From assembly GCF_008086595.1 (NCBI RefSeq), contig NZ_RXYA01000008.1, positions 114,280 to 178,279 on the forward strand: a stretch of 64,000 nt of DNA, read 5' to 3'. The notes under the pieces were generated by a model, which did not search any database, was not told the origin of the DNA, and saw only the letters and a list, made by a program, of their open reading frames with translations. Positions 43,142 to 54,060 of this stretch are shown here, piece after piece. The first letter of the stretch is position 1. Each line of letters opens with the position of its first letter. A program made the translations under genes and the position numbers. The stretch comes from Acetobacterium paludosum (GTDB taxonomy: Bacteria; Bacillota; Clostridia; Eubacteriales; Eubacteriaceae).

Positions 43142-43413
43142 TAACGTCCCCTTTCCTGTTTATCTAAACCATTAATTAGAATCAACTTTTGCTTTCTTGT
43201 CATTTTCTTTATTGCCGCTTCTCGTATCAGCGCTTCTGATTTTGTCTCAAGTTCTTCCCAAAAAACTAAATTCACCGGAAGACGAGAACGCGTATATTTT
43301 GCACCATTTCCTGAATTATGAACCTTTACTCGCGCTTCTATGTTTTTGGTCCAGCCAGTATATAGTGTCCCATCTTTACATTCTACGATATAAACGTAAG
43401 CTTTGTCTATCAT
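43141..43413 (-). CDS. GIY-YIG nuclease-family protein (YhbQ/UPF0213)
   Basis: 90 residues forming one GIY-YIG domain: YVYIVECKDGTLYTGWTKNI (the GIY and YIG positions), followed by RVKVHNSGNGAKYTRSRLPV and the conserved Glu near residue 61 in KSEALIREAAIKK. These short proteins are common in bacteria and related to UvrC/SLX1 nucleases, with poorly known roles in DNA metabolism. First gene of the five-gene overlapping operon. Confidence 0.9.
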   Translation of the reverse strand: MIDKAYVYIVECKDGTLYTGWTKNIEARVKVHNSGNGAKYTRSRLPVNLVFWEELETKSEALIREAAIKKMTRKQKLILINGLDKQERGR

Positions 43414-43500
43414 TTGTTTGTCTTTCTTTCATTTTTGGTTCTCATCTTTTTTTTATCTTAATTAATACGATTCTTTATATAATAACAACAATTTCATCAA

Positions 43501-43529
43501 AAGAAAAAAAGATCCCTAAAAGGGATCTT
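43501..43529 (-). terminator. Terminator of the zinc-ribbon gene
   Basis: AAGATCCC (43509-43516) pairs with GGGATCTT (43522-43529); on the minus strand it is followed by a long T-rich run (TTTTTTTTCTTTTT). Confidence 0.85.
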
Positions 43530-43550
43530 ATTTGTTTTTGTGAATTGTTC

Positions 43551-43718
43551 CTAGAAATTGCTGTTTCTTGGTCTTCTAGTTTGTTTTCTTTTTGTGCGAC
43601 ATTCACGACATCTTTTTGGTTCATTGTCAAAACCTTTTTCCTGGTAGAATTCTTGTTCACCAACTGTAAACACAAATTCTTCACCACAATCTTGACAAAT
43701 TAAAGTTCTGTCTTCCAT
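43551..43718 (-). CDS. Small zinc-ribbon protein
   Basis: 55 residues. MEDRTLICQDCGEEFVF opens with a CxxC pair (Cys8, Cys11), and KRCRECRTKRK near residue 36 supplies the second CxxC (Cys37, Cys40), together a treble-clef-like zinc ribbon with a basic Arg/Lys tail. Similar 50-70 residue proteins are common in Clostridia and often annotated as zinc-ribbon domain proteins without function; the basic tail suggests nucleic-acid contact (inference). GGAGGTAACTC precedes the ATG at 43718. It has its own promoter and terminator. Confidence 0.85.
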   Translation of the reverse strand: MEDRTLICQDCGEEFVFTVGEQEFYQEKGFDNEPKRCRECRTKRKQTRRPRNSNF

Positions 43719-43839
43719 GAGTTACCTCCACTTAATTTTACTGTACAGGATCTGATTATTCTTTTTAAATGGAGCATGGACGTATTGTCTTAACGTGGTT
43801 ACCATTTATGAACTTTTAATCATTATCTATACTGGTGAC

Positions 43840-43868
43840 ATTATACAATATTCTTGTCATTTTGTCAC
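43840..43868 (-). promoter_or_regulatory. Predicted promoter of the zinc-ribbon gene
   Basis: On the minus strand GTGACA (43863-43868), a 17-bp spacer and TATAAT (43840-43845), giving a leader of about 110 nt. Confidence 0.55.
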
Positions 43869-43950
43869 CTTTTTTTTTATTTTTTTATTGAGTTAAATTC
43901 TTTTTTCGTATATATTTAATACTATCATTTCAATTATAAGGAGATAAATC

Positions 43951-45057
43951 ATGAGAGATCATCGTTTAATAAATTATGCCCACAGCCTTGTCAACTATTC
44001 CCTTTATGTAAAAAAGAATGAATGGGTCGTCATCCGCGGTTCAGATTTGGCCATGCCGCTCATTAAAGAATGCTATCGCGAAATATTGAAAGTCGATGCC
44101 CATCCCAGTGTTTTACTCATCCCGGATGGTATTTCTGAAATCATGTTGAAGGAAGCCAGCGATGACCAGCTGCAATTTAATTCACCCTTGATGATGGAAG
44201 CTTATTCAAAGGCCGATAAAGTCCTCACTATTTTAGGAAACAATAATTTAAAAGCGCTCACATCCATACCAAGTGAACGAATTGCACTTCAACGTCGTGC
44301 CGGCGCTCCCCTAACCAAGATCTTTAATGACCGTATTTCCCTTGGGTTGATGGATTGGACCCTGTGCCTCTATCCCACTGAAAGCGGTGCTCAAGAAGCC
44401 AATATGTCATTGGAAGAGTATGAAAATTTTGTTTTTGAAGCCTGTCTCATTAATACCCCAAATCCGATTGCTTCCTGGAAAAAAATCCATGATGATCAGC
44501 AAGCAATGGTTAACTATTTAAACACCAAAAAAAATTATCATGTGATTGCCAAAGACACCGACTTAACCTTAAGCACTGACAACCGAACCTGGATAAACTC
44601 AGACGGTCACCATAATTTTCCCAGTGGCGAAGTTTTTACCGCCCCGGTCAGAGAAAGTGTTAATGGCACCATTCGTTTTACGTTCCCCGGCATTTACAGT
44701 GGCCAGGAAATTGAAGACATCCGACTTACCTTTAAAAATGGAAAAGTTACTGATGCCACCGCCAAACGTGGCGAAGATTTGCTTTTGTCTCTGATTGATA
44801 CAGATGAAGGTTCGCATTTTGCCGGCGAATTTGCAATTGGTACCAATTATGGTATCACAAAATTTACGAAAAACATGCTTTTCGACGAAAAAATAGGTGG
44901 GACGATTCATCTCGCCCTTGGCAGCTCCTACCCCGAGTGTGGTCCTGTCAATGATTCTCTGCTTCATTGGGATATGTTATGCGACATGAAAGATGGCGGA
45001 GAAATCTATGCCGATGACGAGCTATGTTATAAAAACGGAAAATTTTTAAAGCGATAA
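43951..45057 (+). CDS. M29-family aminopeptidase
   Basis: 368 residues with the M29 (AmpS/PepS/thermophilic aminopeptidase) layout: an N-terminal alpha/beta domain ([20 protein letters not shown]) and a C-terminal metal domain with [42 protein letters not shown] and [14 protein letters not shown], which contain the Glu, His, Tyr and Asp metal ligands and catalytic residues. It cleaves N-terminal amino acids from peptides in the cytosol. AAGGAGATAAATC precedes the ATG; glnS follows 86 bp later. Confidence 0.93.
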   Translation: MRDHRLINYAHSLVNYSLYVKKNEWVVIRGSDLAMPLIKECYREILKVDAHPSVLLIPDGISEIMLKEASDDQLQFNSPLMMEAYSKADKVLTILGNNNLKALTSIPSERIALQRRAGAPLTKIFNDRISLGLMDWTLCLYPTESGAQEANMSLEEYENFVFEACLINTPNPIASWKKIHDDQQAMVNYLNTKKNYHVIAKDTDLTLSTDNRTWINSDGHHNFPSGEVFTAPVRESVNGTIRFTFPGIYSGQEIEDIRLTFKNGKVTDATAKRGEDLLLSLIDTDEGSHFAGEFAIGTNYGITKFTKNMLFDEKIGGTIHLALGSSYPECGPVNDSLLHWDMLCDMKDGGEIYADDELCYKNGKFLKR

Positions 45058-45143
45058 ATCGGGTTCAGCTTTCCCGTACCTTGTATTGTAAAAAAAGGCA
45101 CTTTATGATATTATTGGCTGATATGAAAAACAGGAGGATTTTA

Positions 45144-46817
45144 ATGGAGCCCACAGAAAAAAAGACAAATTTTATTACCAATGCAATTGATCATGATATC
45201 GACAACAAGGTCTACACCAATGATCGTGTTCACACCCGCTTTCCACCGGAACCAAACGGTTATTTACATATAGGTCATGCTAAAGCTTCGCTTCTCAATT
45301 ACCGTATTTCGCAAGAATATCAAGGAAAATTCAATCTGCGTTTTGATGACACCAATCCCAGTAAAGAGGATATGGAATACGTTGATTCCATTAAAGAAGA
45401 CCTTGCCTGGTTAGGCATTAAATGGGATGACCGTCTCTTTTTTGCTTCCAGTTATTTCGATAAAATGGCAGACTATGCTGTTGAACTGATAAAAAAGGGA
45501 TTGGCCTTTGTGGATGACCTCACCTCTGAGGAAATGCGGGAGTACCGAGGAAATCTTACCGAACCGGGCAAAGAAAGTCCCTGCCGTTCACGAAGTGTGG
45601 AAGAAAATCTGGAACTTTTCGAGCAAATGAAATGTGGCAAACTACCTGAGGGATCACGGGTTCTCCGGGCAAAAATCGATATGGCCAGCCCTAACATGAA
45701 TATGCGGGACCCGGCAATCTACCGGATTCTTCACATCAAACATCATACCGCCGATAAGGACTGGTTTATATTCCCGATGTACGACTATGCTCATCCCATC
45801 GAAGATGCGATTGAGGGCATCACTCACTCATTGTGCACCTTGGAATTTGAAGACCATCGTCCTTTTTATGAATGGGTTTTATCAAATCTTGATGATTTTC
45901 AAAATGAGCCGCCACGACAGATCGAGTTTGCAAAACTCAATTTGACCAAAACAATTATCGGAAAACGTTATTTAAAACAGCTAGTTGACGAAAAAATCGT
46001 TGATGGCTGGGACGATCCCCGTCTAGCAACGATTTCAGGTTTGCGACGAAGAGGCTATACACCTGAATCCATTCAGGCCTTTTGTGAAGCTATTGGGGTT
46101 GCCAAAACCAATAGTACCGTGGATATTGCCATGCTTGAACATTTTATCAGAGATGACTTGAAGCTAAAGGCGCCCCGGTTAATGACAATAATGGATCCCT
46201 TGAAAGTGACCATTACCAATTATCCGGAAGATCAAGTGGAATGGGTTGAACTGCCGCTCAATCAGGAAGATCCGGATATGGGAAACTATACTACCCCATT
46301 TAGCCGTGAAATATTTGTTGAAAAAGCTGATTTTATGGAAGCGCCTCCCAAAAAATACTATCGTTTATTTCCTGGCAATGAAGTTCGTTTAAGAGGCGCT
46401 TATTTTATCACCTGCAACGAAGTTGTCAAAGACGAAGACGGCAATGTTATTGAGTTAAAATGCACCTATGATCCGGCCACCCGTTCTGGCAGCGGTTTTT
46501 CTGAACGAAAAGTTAAAGGTACCATCCATTGGGTCGATATTAATCACGCCAAAGAAATCGAAGTTCATCTTTATGATTATCTTATTGATGATGAGGCGGG
46601 AATAAACAAAGACAACTTCATTGAACACATCAATCCCAATTCTCTTGAAATTGTTAACGCCTACGCTGAACCTGAAGTTATGAAGGCAACTCCTTATGAA
46701 AAATTTCAGTTTATTCGAAACGGATTTTTCTCAGTTGATCCAAAATATTCAACGCCCGCGAAGTTGGTCTTTAACGAAATTGTTTCCCTGAAAAGTTCCT
46801 GGAAGCCCTCTAAATAA
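45144..46817 (+). CDS. glnS: Glutaminyl-tRNA synthetase
   Basis: 557 residues from the ATG at 45144 (ACAGGAGGATTTTA upstream; the longer frame to 45081 lacks a site). Class I synthetase: HIGH at 42-45 in [21 protein letters not shown] near 64, the tRNA/Gln specificity block [18 protein letters not shown] near 232, and a degenerate KMSKS (TIIGKRYL) near 270, then the beta-barrel anticodon domains. It charges tRNA-Gln directly, so this organism does not depend only on the Gat amidotransferase route. A terminator follows. Confidence 0.95.
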   Translation: MEPTEKKTNFITNAIDHDIDNKVYTNDRVHTRFPPEPNGYLHIGHAKASLLNYRISQEYQGKFNLRFDDTNPSKEDMEYVDSIKEDLAWLGIKWDDRLFFASSYFDKMADYAVELIKKGLAFVDDLTSEEMREYRGNLTEPGKESPCRSRSVEENLELFEQMKCGKLPEGSRVLRAKIDMASPNMNMRDPAIYRILHIKHHTADKDWFIFPMYDYAHPIEDAIEGITHSLCTLEFEDHRPFYEWVLSNLDDFQNEPPRQIEFAKLNLTKTIIGKRYLKQLVDEKIVDGWDDPRLATISGLRRRGYTPESIQAFCEAIGVAKTNSTVDIAMLEHFIRDDLKLKAPRLMTIMDPLKVTITNYPEDQVEWVELPLNQEDPDMGNYTTPFSREIFVEKADFMEAPPKKYYRLFPGNEVRLRGAYFITCNEVVKDEDGNVIELKCTYDPATRSGSGFSERKVKGTIHWVDINHAKEIEVHLYDYLIDDEAGINKDNFIEHINPNSLEIVNAYAEPEVMKATPYEKFQFIRNGFFSVDPKYSTPAKLVFNEIVSLKSSWKPSK

Positions 46818-46822
46818 TAAGC

Positions 46823-46860
46823 ATTCCCATTGTATCCATCTGGATGCAATGGGAATTTTT
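46823..46860 (+). terminator. Terminator of glnS
   Basis: A 10-bp perfect stem, ATTCCCATTG (46823-46832) with CAATGGGAAT (46847-46856), with an inner ATCCA/TGGAT pair and a TTTTT tail. Confidence 0.85.
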
Positions 46861-46875
46861 ATGCGAGAAAATAAT

Positions 46876-47490
46876 TTACCGTTTATTCTTCACTCTTTTT
46901 AATCTGAAAAATTCTTCCCTTTCTTTCTCTTCTATCGTATCCTGAATATACTTGATCTCCTCCTTTAACCGGGGAATCTGAATTTTATCCAATGCATTGG
47001 CACTTTTTTGGGTCTTTTTAATTTCCAGGGATAGTTTGAAAGCAGTTGTTTCAACTTGTGCTAATTGATAACATAAATACTTCACATCTGAAAACTTCTT
47101 TAGCGCAATATCCAAGGCCGGATTATTCTCATAAAAGCCGTAGGGTAAAACTTTTTCTTCTTCATTTGCATAAATCACTTCAGGTATATCAACCCCCATT
47201 ACCCCTCTGGCGCGAATATCAAAAGGCAACTCCGGATTCACCGATAATGCAAACTCCTCTAAATGATTAAGACCCATGCTGATACAAGCCTGTTGCAAAG
47301 CCTCATAAGCTTCACCAAATAATTGTCCAATTTCTTTTTCAATAAGCTCAGCTTCCTTGACCAACTGCATGATTTCCTGAATTAATATGGTCCTTTTTTT
47401 ATCTAAAAGGTCATATCCTTTTTCGGAAAAATTCAACCGACCTTTTGTTTTTATCAGGTTCGCCTTGGTTGGGGTGATTTTTATGGCCAT
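46876..47490 (-). CDS. atpD: V/A-type ATP synthase subunit D
   Basis: 204 residues forming a long N-terminal and C-terminal helical hairpin, the central shaft of the rotor. Conserved start ITPTKANLIKTKGRLNFSEKGYDLLDKKR; the middle has a Gly-rich GVMGVDIPEV segment. Last of the nine-gene operon, beginning 11 bp after atpB's stop, with AGGTGGTGGTATT as site. Confidence 0.93.
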   Translation of the reverse strand: MAIKITPTKANLIKTKGRLNFSEKGYDLLDKKRTILIQEIMQLVKEAELIEKEIGQLFGEAYEALQQACISMGLNHLEEFALSVNPELPFDIRARGVMGVDIPEVIYANEEEKVLPYGFYENNPALDIALKKFSDVKYLCYQLAQVETTAFKLSLEIKKTQKSANALDKIQIPRLKEEIKYIQDTIEEKEREEFFRLKRVKNKR

Positions 47491-47501
47491 AATACCACCA
47501 C

Positions 47502-48884
47502 CTATGATTCCTGAGAAAAATATTTTTCAATGTTCTCTGGACTTAACCGGTCAAGCTCAGTCAATGGCAGTAACGAAAGAAGCTGCCATCCCAAGTCAAG
47601 ACTTTCAATCATATTCCGACTTTCATCAAACCCCTGATTTAAAAATTCCGCCTCAAAAGCCCGACCAAAAGCCATGTATTTTTTATCTGTCTGACTTAAA
47701 TCTTCTTCACCAATAATCTGTGACAAAGCTCTTACTTCCTGAACCTTTGAATATGATGCAAAAAGTTGATTGGTAACATCAGCATGATCTTCACGGGTAA
47801 AACCTTCACCAATGCCATCTTTCATCAATCGCGATAGCGATGGTAAAACGGCTACCGGCGGATAAATACTTCTTTGAAACAGATCTCTTCCCAACACAAT
47901 TTGTCCTTCGGTAATATACCCGGTCAGGTCTGGAATTGGATGGGTAATATCATCATTCGGCATGGTTAAAATTGGTAAAAAGGTTATGGATCCCTTGCGA
48001 TCCTTAAGCATTCCCGCACGTTCATAAAGAGATGCTAAATCAGAATACATGTACCCGGGATAACCTTTTCGACTAGGTACCTCTTCTCTTGCGGATGAAA
48101 TTTCTCTTAAAGCCTCACAGTAGCTTGTCATATCTGTCATAACAACTAAAATATGCATATTTTTTTCAAAAGCAAGGTACTCGGCTGCGGTTAACGCACA
48201 ACGCGGGGTTGTGATTCGCTCTGCTATGGGATCATCCGCATAGTTGACAAACATAACCACATGATCCATGATGTTAGCCTCGCTGAAACTCTTTCTAAAA
48301 AACTTTTCATCATCATGTTTGACGCCAATCGCAGCAAAAACGACACCAAAAACTTCGCCGGTATTCTCGCCCAATTGAGCCTGTTTGACAATCTGAGCTG
48401 CCAGTTCATTATGAGGCAGCCCATTTCCCGAAAAAATCGGCAGCTTTTGACCGCGAATTAACGTTGCCAGTGTGTCTATTGATGAAATGCCTGTTTGGAT
48501 AAAATTCCGCGGATATTCCCTTGACATCGGATTAATTGGCCGCCCATTAATATTCGCTTCAATGGCACTGAAAATAGCACTGCCATTATCAATTGGTTCG
48601 CCAACACCATTGAAAATACGGCCCTGCAAATCCAAAGACATCGGTAAATTGAAGGCCTCTCCAGTAAATTTAATGATGCTGTTCCCGGCCGCCAGACCGG
48701 CGGTATTTTGAAAAACTTGAATGATTACATTTTTTTCTTCAATTTTGATAACTTTTCCTTTTTTTATACTTCCCGTATCAATATCAACAATATCGACAAC
48801 TTCACCATAAAAAACATCATCCACCTCAGATATTTCAATAAGGGGACCAATTACCTTGTCAATTTTTAAATATTCCTTTTTCAT
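47502..48884 (-). CDS. atpB: V/A-type ATP synthase subunit B (regulatory)
   Basis: 460 residues from the ATG at 48884 (AGGAGGGGAACA upstream). It has the non-catalytic nucleotide-binding fold: [12 protein letters not shown] near residue 87, [15 protein letters not shown] in place of a true Walker A near 149, and [12 protein letters not shown] near 325. With subunit A it forms the A3B3 head. The gene follows atpA by ten bases. Confidence 0.95.
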   Translation of the reverse strand: MKKEYLKIDKVIGPLIEISEVDDVFYGEVVDIVDIDTGSIKKGKVIKIEEKNVIIQVFQNTAGLAAGNSIIKFTGEAFNLPMSLDLQGRIFNGVGEPIDNGSAIFSAIEANINGRPINPMSREYPRNFIQTGISSIDTLATLIRGQKLPIFSGNGLPHNELAAQIVKQAQLGENTGEVFGVVFAAIGVKHDDEKFFRKSFSEANIMDHVVMFVNYADDPIAERITTPRCALTAAEYLAFEKNMHILVVMTDMTSYCEALREISSAREEVPSRKGYPGYMYSDLASLYERAGMLKDRKGSITFLPILTMPNDDITHPIPDLTGYITEGQIVLGRDLFQRSIYPPVAVLPSLSRLMKDGIGEGFTREDHADVTNQLFASYSKVQEVRALSQIIGEEDLSQTDKKYMAFGRAFEAEFLNQGFDESRNMIESLDLGWQLLSLLPLTELDRLSPENIEKYFSQES

Positions 48885-48894
48885 TGTTCCCCTC

Positions 48895-50682
48895 CTAATC
48901 GACATATTTTTTTAAAAGTTTATCGTAGAACCTGTCAATATCGTCCTTTAGCCGGTCAATACCGCCGAGATCATCGTTTGGAATTGTATATTTCATTTTT
49001 ATAAATTGATTAAAAATATCTATATCCTTAAGCTGAGATGTTGGTATTCCCAGTTTTAATCCCTCCCGACCCTTTTCGTAGAGATATTCAATCGATTTTA
49101 ACATGGCATATTGTTTTTCCAGCGGCACATAGGTATCTTCCTTATTGTAGGCATTCTGTTGAAGATAACCGACCTTGATTATTTTTGCGATTTCCAGAAT
49201 CCAGCGCTGATCATCTGGCAGAACATCCTCACCCACAAGCATAACCATTTCCAAAAGTTTATTCTCTTCATACAAAAGTTCAAGCATTTTATTTCGTAAC
49301 TCAATACAGTCTTCAGCGACATTGTCTTCATACCAATCGGACAGGATTTTAATATATCCGCTATAGCTTTCCAGCCAGTTAATGGCAGGATAATGCCGAG
49401 CGTAAGCAAGATTTTTATCAAGCGCCAAAAAAACATTTACAAAACGTTTAGTATTCTCCGTAACCGGTTCTGAAAAATCTCCTCCAGCCGGTGAAACCGC
49501 GCCGATAATCGTAATGGATCCCTCACCGCCACCCAGGGTTTCAACACTTCCGGCCCGTTCATAAAATTCTGCAATCCGTGAAGGCAAATAGGCCGGATAT
49601 CCTTCTTCCGCCGGCATCTCTTCTAATCGGCCGGATATTTCTCGCAAGGCTTCTGCCCACCGAGAAGTTGAATCAGCCATCAACGCCACTGCATAACCCA
49701 TATCACGATAATATTCGGCAATGGTAACGCCAGTATAAATACTCGCTTCGCGAGCGGCAACCGGCATATTGGAGGTGTTGGCAATCAGTACCGTGCGTTC
49801 CATAATTGATTTTCCTGACTGCGGATCCAGCAGTTTTGGAAACTCTTCAATGACCTCCGTCATTTCATTGCCCCGTTCGCCACAGCCGATATAAACAATA
49901 ATATCGGCGTCTGACCATTTTGCCAACTGATGCTGGGTCATCGTTTTACCGGTCCCAAAGCCGCCGGGAATTGCGGCCGTGCCGCCTTTGGCGATCGGAA
50001 AAAAAATGTCGATCACCCGCTGTCCGGTTATTAGCGGCACCAACGTTTCACGTCGATATGCATTCGGACGGGGGGTTCGCACCGGCCATTCCTGAGCCAT
50101 TTTCAATTCCTTTATTTCTTTTTTTTCATCCTGTATTTTTACCAGCACGGCTTCAATCGTGTACAAGCCATTTTTCACAACCTCGACGACGGTTCCGGAA
50201 ACATTAGGCGGAACCATCAGTCGATTTTGAATCACTTCGGTTTCCTGCACCAAGCCAAAAATATTCCCTTCTGCTAAAACATCCCCCAGTTTGGCAGTGA
50301 TCGTTGTATCCCAAAGTTTTTTTTCATCAATGGACATCAATCCAATTCCTTCAGGAATATAAACCGGAGATATTTCCTGTATTTTCTTGAGCGGTCGCTG
50401 AATGCCATCAAACATATTTTTTAATAATCCGGGTCCTAATTTCAAACTGAGTGGCCGACCGGTTGGGATAATGACTTCACCGGTTTTGAGGCCCTCGGTT
50501 TCTTCATACACCTGAACGGTTCCGATATCGCCTTCTAAGACAATTACTTCACCGATAAGTTGTTTTTCACCAACCGTAACCATTTCCCGCATTTTAAAAG
50601 AAGACATATTTTTTCCTTTAATGACCGGACCATTGATTGCAGAAATAATTCCGATTTCCTTGTTAATTTTACTCGCAACCAT
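48895..50682 (-). CDS. atpA: V/A-type ATP synthase subunit A (catalytic)
   Basis: 595 residues. The Walker A loop [11 protein letters not shown] lies near residue 232, the long non-homologous insertion typical of V-type A subunits around 115-190, and the catalytic GERGNEM near 258; [18 protein letters not shown] near 340 is the conserved signature. It hydrolyses or makes ATP at the A/B interface. AGGTGAAGTAA precedes the ATG, one base from the atpE stop. Confidence 0.97.
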   Translation of the reverse strand: MVASKINKEIGIISAINGPVIKGKNMSSFKMREMVTVGEKQLIGEVIVLEGDIGTVQVYEETEGLKTGEVIIPTGRPLSLKLGPGLLKNMFDGIQRPLKKIQEISPVYIPEGIGLMSIDEKKLWDTTITAKLGDVLAEGNIFGLVQETEVIQNRLMVPPNVSGTVVEVVKNGLYTIEAVLVKIQDEKKEIKELKMAQEWPVRTPRPNAYRRETLVPLITGQRVIDIFFPIAKGGTAAIPGGFGTGKTMTQHQLAKWSDADIIVYIGCGERGNEMTEVIEEFPKLLDPQSGKSIMERTVLIANTSNMPVAAREASIYTGVTIAEYYRDMGYAVALMADSTSRWAEALREISGRLEEMPAEEGYPAYLPSRIAEFYERAGSVETLGGGEGSITIIGAVSPAGGDFSEPVTENTKRFVNVFLALDKNLAYARHYPAINWLESYSGYIKILSDWYEDNVAEDCIELRNKMLELLYEENKLLEMVMLVGEDVLPDDQRWILEIAKIIKVGYLQQNAYNKEDTYVPLEKQYAMLKSIEYLYEKGREGLKLGIPTSQLKDIDIFNQFIKMKYTIPNDDLGGIDRLKDDIDRFYDKLLKKYVD

Positions 50683-51300
50683 TTACTTCACCTGTTTTTC
50701 CATAAACTCATTTAGGGTCATTCCGATGAATTTATATTTGGTGTTGATTAAATTTTCAACAGAGAAATCACAGTGTATTCGACTTTCGGCATCTTCGACA
50801 ACGATCCCACCAATACTGTCTTTTATTTCCTGCCGATATTCAACAGTATAATCAATCAGCTGATCGTTAATCAATGCTTTAAAATAATCTAAATCATTTT
50901 TGTTCACAAAAACTACCAGCTCTCTTTTTTCTCCAAATATTTCAGGAATTCCGGTCACGCAATTTCTGAGATAATCACGGTATACATCCTTTACTACAAA
51001 TTCTTTCGCTTTTACCATAATTAATTGATTAAAGCCAATCAGAATATGATTTTTTTCTTCAAGTTCCAGTGTTTTAGCCCTGTTTTTACCCTCTGAGATA
51101 ATTTTATTCTTGTCTCGGAAAATGATTTTTTTATTGCGCTCCTCAATATCTTTTTTTTCTTTCTCGATTTTTTGTTTTGATGCTTCCAGCAATTCTTGCT
51201 GTTTACTCTTCGCCTCTTCAATAATACCCTTTCCCCGTGTTCTTTCCTTATTTAAAAGATACTGGGAAAATACGCGAAGTTTTTCTTCAACTGAAATCAT
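50683..51300 (-). CDS. atpE: V/A-type ATP synthase subunit E (peripheral stalk)
   Basis: 205 residues from the ATG at 51300 (AAGGAA upstream; an in-frame GTG at 51309 is part of that spacer). The N-terminal 80 residues are a charged Lys/Glu coiled coil (SKQQELLEASKQKIEKEK), and the C-terminal globular part ends in GGIVVEDAESRIHCDFSVENL, the conserved E-subunit head-binding segment. Confidence 0.9.
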   Translation of the reverse strand: MISVEEKLRVFSQYLLNKERTRGKGIIEEAKSKQQELLEASKQKIEKEKKDIEERNKKIIFRDKNKIISEGKNRAKTLELEEKNHILIGFNQLIMVKAKEFVVKDVYRDYLRNCVTGIPEIFGEKRELVVFVNKNDLDYFKALINDQLIDYTVEYRQEIKDSIGGIVVEDAESRIHCDFSVENLINTKYKFIGMTLNEFMEKQVK

Positions 51301-51313
51301 TTTGATCACTTCC

Positions 51314-51616
51314 TTACAATCCCACAGATTCTTTAATATACCGCATAATCAGGCCCTCATCTCTTTGATATCCATATCGGTCAGGAATGATTGTTATTAA
51401 CGGTACAAACTGTTTTTTCTTTGCTTCTAAAACCTCAGCTTCAATCATCAGCGAAGCTTTTTCGCTAAGAAAAATAATCCCGATTTCTTTGTTTTTCAGT
51501 GTTTCTTTAAACGCTATCTCGATTTCATTTTTTTTTCTTAAATAAACGCCTTCGATGCCAGCCAATTTCATTCCCAAATAGGAATCCCGATTCTCACTGA
51601 TAACATATGATTTCAT
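51314..51616 (-). CDS. atpF: V/A-type ATP synthase subunit F
   Basis: 100 residues from the ATG at 51616 (an upstream TTG at 51631 lies inside atpK). It has the small Rossmann-like F subunit fold with AGIEGVYLRKKNEIEIAF and GIIFLSEKASLMI, and sits on the rotor shaft with subunit D. Located between the c subunit and subunit E genes. Confidence 0.87.
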   Translation of the reverse strand: MKSYVISENRDSYLGMKLAGIEGVYLRKKNEIEIAFKETLKNKEIGIIFLSEKASLMIEAEVLEAKKKQFVPLITIIPDRYGYQRDEGLIMRYIKESVGL

Positions 51617-51617
51617 T

Positions 51618-52058
51618 TTATAATTTTCCAATAATCAGGATTGCAATAATCAAACCATAGATCGCAACCCCTTCTGCAAGTCCAACATAGATCAGGGTTT
51701 TTCCAAGTATTTTAGGATCTTCCGATACTGCACCCAGAGCTGCCGAGCCAACAACGCCCACCGCATAGCCGGCTCCTGCACAGGCAAAACCAGTCGAAAG
51801 AGCAGCGGCAATATAACCTAAACCCGCGTCAGTAAAGCCATTGGATGCACCGGTCGTGGCTGCTGCCACAATATTGGGTGCCATAAAAATTAAAGCTGCC
51901 GCAACCATCGGAATAAATGTCGTAAGATTAATGCGCAAAAATCGTTTCATCTTACCACGATTCTCACTGCAGTCGTTGTAAAGAAAATAAACACCAAAAG
52001 CGATGGTTCCTAATACTAACAAATTTGCTCCAATCGTAATGAGCGTAAGTACATTCAT
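51618..52058 (-). CDS. atpK: V/A-type ATP synthase c (K) subunit with N-terminal extension
   Basis: 146 residues, four hydrophobic segments. The last two form the rotor hairpin: GYIAAALSTGFACAGAGYAVG, then the loop SEDPKILGKT and IYVGLAEGVAIYGLIIAILI, where the Glu carries the transported ion. The first two segments (about 8-27 and 47-67) are separated by a charged loop, and the second resembles a signal peptide ending VAAA. I have met similar two-part c subunits in other Clostridia. No Gln equivalent of the Na+-coordinating residue is obvious, so ion choice is left open. Confidence 0.88.
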   Translation of the reverse strand: MNVLTLITIGANLLVLGTIAFGVYFLYNDCSENRGKMKRFLRINLTTFIPMVAAALIFMAPNIVAAATTGASNGFTDAGLGYIAAALSTGFACAGAGYAVGVVGSAALGAVSEDPKILGKTLIYVGLAEGVAIYGLIIAILIIGKL

Positions 52059-52069
52059 TATTTTTCTCC

Positions 52070-54040
52070 TTAAACTATATTTATTTCCAGATCAATGGGT
52101 TTGAACTCGATTCCGTCACCGGTGTAATATTTGCTGAACAATTCATAGAACTGCAATCTTAGTGCCTGAATCGAAACGATTAAGCCTTCTAATGCAATGA
52201 TAAAAATGTTCGCAAAAATAAGTATTCCCACACTCATCACGCCGTTTTGAACCATCACGGCAAGTGTTTGAAAAGCCATAAACAAGCCAACATGGGTTAG
52301 GGCAAAGGCTCCGATTCTAATGAATGAGAGCGTATTGCTTAACATTCCCAGAAGCATTTCGAAAATTTCAAATCCACTTTCAACATAATATTCTGATACC
52401 TCCTCCTGATAAAGCTGTTTACTTTTAAATAGATAATTTGATAGCGGCTCCCGGATAAGAACAATCACCACCATTAGAATCGCAATTCCTATTAATATCA
52501 GATTAAATAGCCCTGACTGTTTGAAAATACCCGTATTGAGTCCTAAAAGGCCTAAAAGTGACGAGTATAAAATTAATCCACAAATACCATCTTTTCCAAA
52601 AACACCTTCTTTTATTTCTTTTTTCTTCAATTTATTGATAATACTGTAAATATACGCAACTAAAAGCATCATCATACCAATGATAACCGCCGTCATTAAC
52701 ATGGTATTGATCTCATCAAAGGGCCGGATCCAAACTGGTTTAATGATCTCTTCAAATCCGAAAACGCTGCCGTACATAAATCCGAAAAAAACGGAGCAAA
52801 GGCCTAATCGCAACAGCACTTTTCCAAGTTCCACGCCTTTTTTCCCCATAATGAATCCAACGACTGATAAAATAAAGCCCTGTCCGATGTCACCAAACAT
52901 AAATCCGAAACAAAACATATAAGTGATACTTAGAAAAGGAGTCGGATCGAGCTCATCAAATGAAGGAATCCCATACATCTTCACCAGTGCTTCAAAAGGA
53001 CTAAAAAACCAGTTATTCTTTAATTTTGTCGGCGGCTTTCCACTGCCACTATTTATTTCAAAAAACATCATAATCAAATCCGGATATTTTTTTCCGATAT
53101 TTTCCATTTTTTCTTTGTCTCGTTTTGAAATCCACCCAGAAAAATAGAAGCTTTTCTCGCTGAAAGCCATGTATTTTTCAATGATGTTCAAATTTCCATA
53201 TAAACCAAGAGTATTGAAACTAGCTGCTGCATCGTTTCGACTTTCTTCTAAATGGATATTTAAATTTTTAAACAGAATCGCACATTTCACTTGTAATTCA
53301 CTGATCTTTTCCTCAATCAATTGAAGAATTTCTCTGGGCGTTTCAGTATAATCCGAGCTAAAGCCTTCAATCAATTTATAATTAAGAGCCTTTAGTATGC
53401 GATGGGATTCTATTTCAAAATCCTTCGGAGAGATAATCATAAATACTTCTTCATTATCTTGCTGGTTTCCAACATGAAATACAATTGAAGTTACGCTATT
53501 ATAAATGCTTTTCAAACGAGCGGCATTGTCCTTTGTAACCGAGCCGATACTATAGGAAAAATTTTCTAAGCTGTCAAGCTCAGACATTCGAGCATTCACT
53601 TCATTGATGTATGAATAAGCGGTTCTGCTTTTCTTCAGCTCTTCAATTTGAGTATTGATGTGCGTGATTTCATCATACTCAACAACGATATTGCGTTCAA
53701 ATTCAGCGACTTTTTCTAACGCCTTGTCAAGATCAGTTTCTCCCTTTGCCAAAGAATTCATATTCAACTTTAAGGATCCTTTATAAAGATCATTTAACTT
53801 ATTTACCATTTTTATATAGTTTTTTTCTCCCATTTTCGCTTCCCCGGAGATAAGCTGCGAAAGCCCCAAAAGTCCGTTAATGTTTTCTTCCTGTATGGGA
53901 AGAATAAACCTACCGGAATCTATTTCACGCATGGCATCAACGATTTGGATGTCATTGAAAAGAAAAATATCTTTAGTAAATTTGTCAACATCTTCAATCT
54001 TTCCCACGACATCCATCATAATTACATTCTCTATTGCCAT
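52070..54040 (-). CDS. atpI: V/A-type ATP synthase subunit I (a-subunit)
   Basis: 656 residues. A soluble N-terminal half (about 1-340) contains coiled-coil stretches; the C-terminal half has about eight helices, beginning near LSITYMFCFGFMFGDIGQGF. The conserved SFIRIGAFALTHVGLF near residue 572 contains the Arg that moves protons or Na+ past the c-ring, and the protein ends near QFYELFSKYYTGDGIEFKP, the family's conserved end. It anchors the stator to the ring. Confidence 0.94.
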   Translation of the reverse strand: MAIENVIMMDVVGKIEDVDKFTKDIFLFNDIQIVDAMREIDSGRFILPIQEENINGLLGLSQLISGEAKMGEKNYIKMVNKLNDLYKGSLKLNMNSLAKGETDLDKALEKVAEFERNIVVEYDEITHINTQIEELKKSRTAYSYINEVNARMSELDSLENFSYSIGSVTKDNAARLKSIYNSVTSIVFHVGNQQDNEEVFMIISPKDFEIESHRILKALNYKLIEGFSSDYTETPREILQLIEEKISELQVKCAILFKNLNIHLEESRNDAAASFNTLGLYGNLNIIEKYMAFSEKSFYFSGWISKRDKEKMENIGKKYPDLIMMFFEINSGSGKPPTKLKNNWFFSPFEALVKMYGIPSFDELDPTPFLSITYMFCFGFMFGDIGQGFILSVVGFIMGKKGVELGKVLLRLGLCSVFFGFMYGSVFGFEEIIKPVWIRPFDEINTMLMTAVIIGMMMLLVAYIYSIINKLKKKEIKEGVFGKDGICGLILYSSLLGLLGLNTGIFKQSGLFNLILIGIAILMVVIVLIREPLSNYLFKSKQLYQEEVSEYYVESGFEIFEMLLGMLSNTLSFIRIGAFALTHVGLFMAFQTLAVMVQNGVMSVGILIFANIFIIALEGLIVSIQALRLQFYELFSKYYTGDGIEFKPIDLEINIV

Positions 54041-54060
54041 TTGGATCCTCCTTTCACATC

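Noticed and set aside
43141..43160. AACGTCCCC near the GIY-YIG stop as another REP-like half
   Set aside because: Only about ten bases match, and they lie in the coding end and ribosome binding site of the next gene.
43475..43687. 70-codon minus-strand frame over the zinc-ribbon gene
   Set aside because: It is the wrong frame; the 55-codon frame at 43551-43718 has two CxxC pairs and a strong ribosome binding site.
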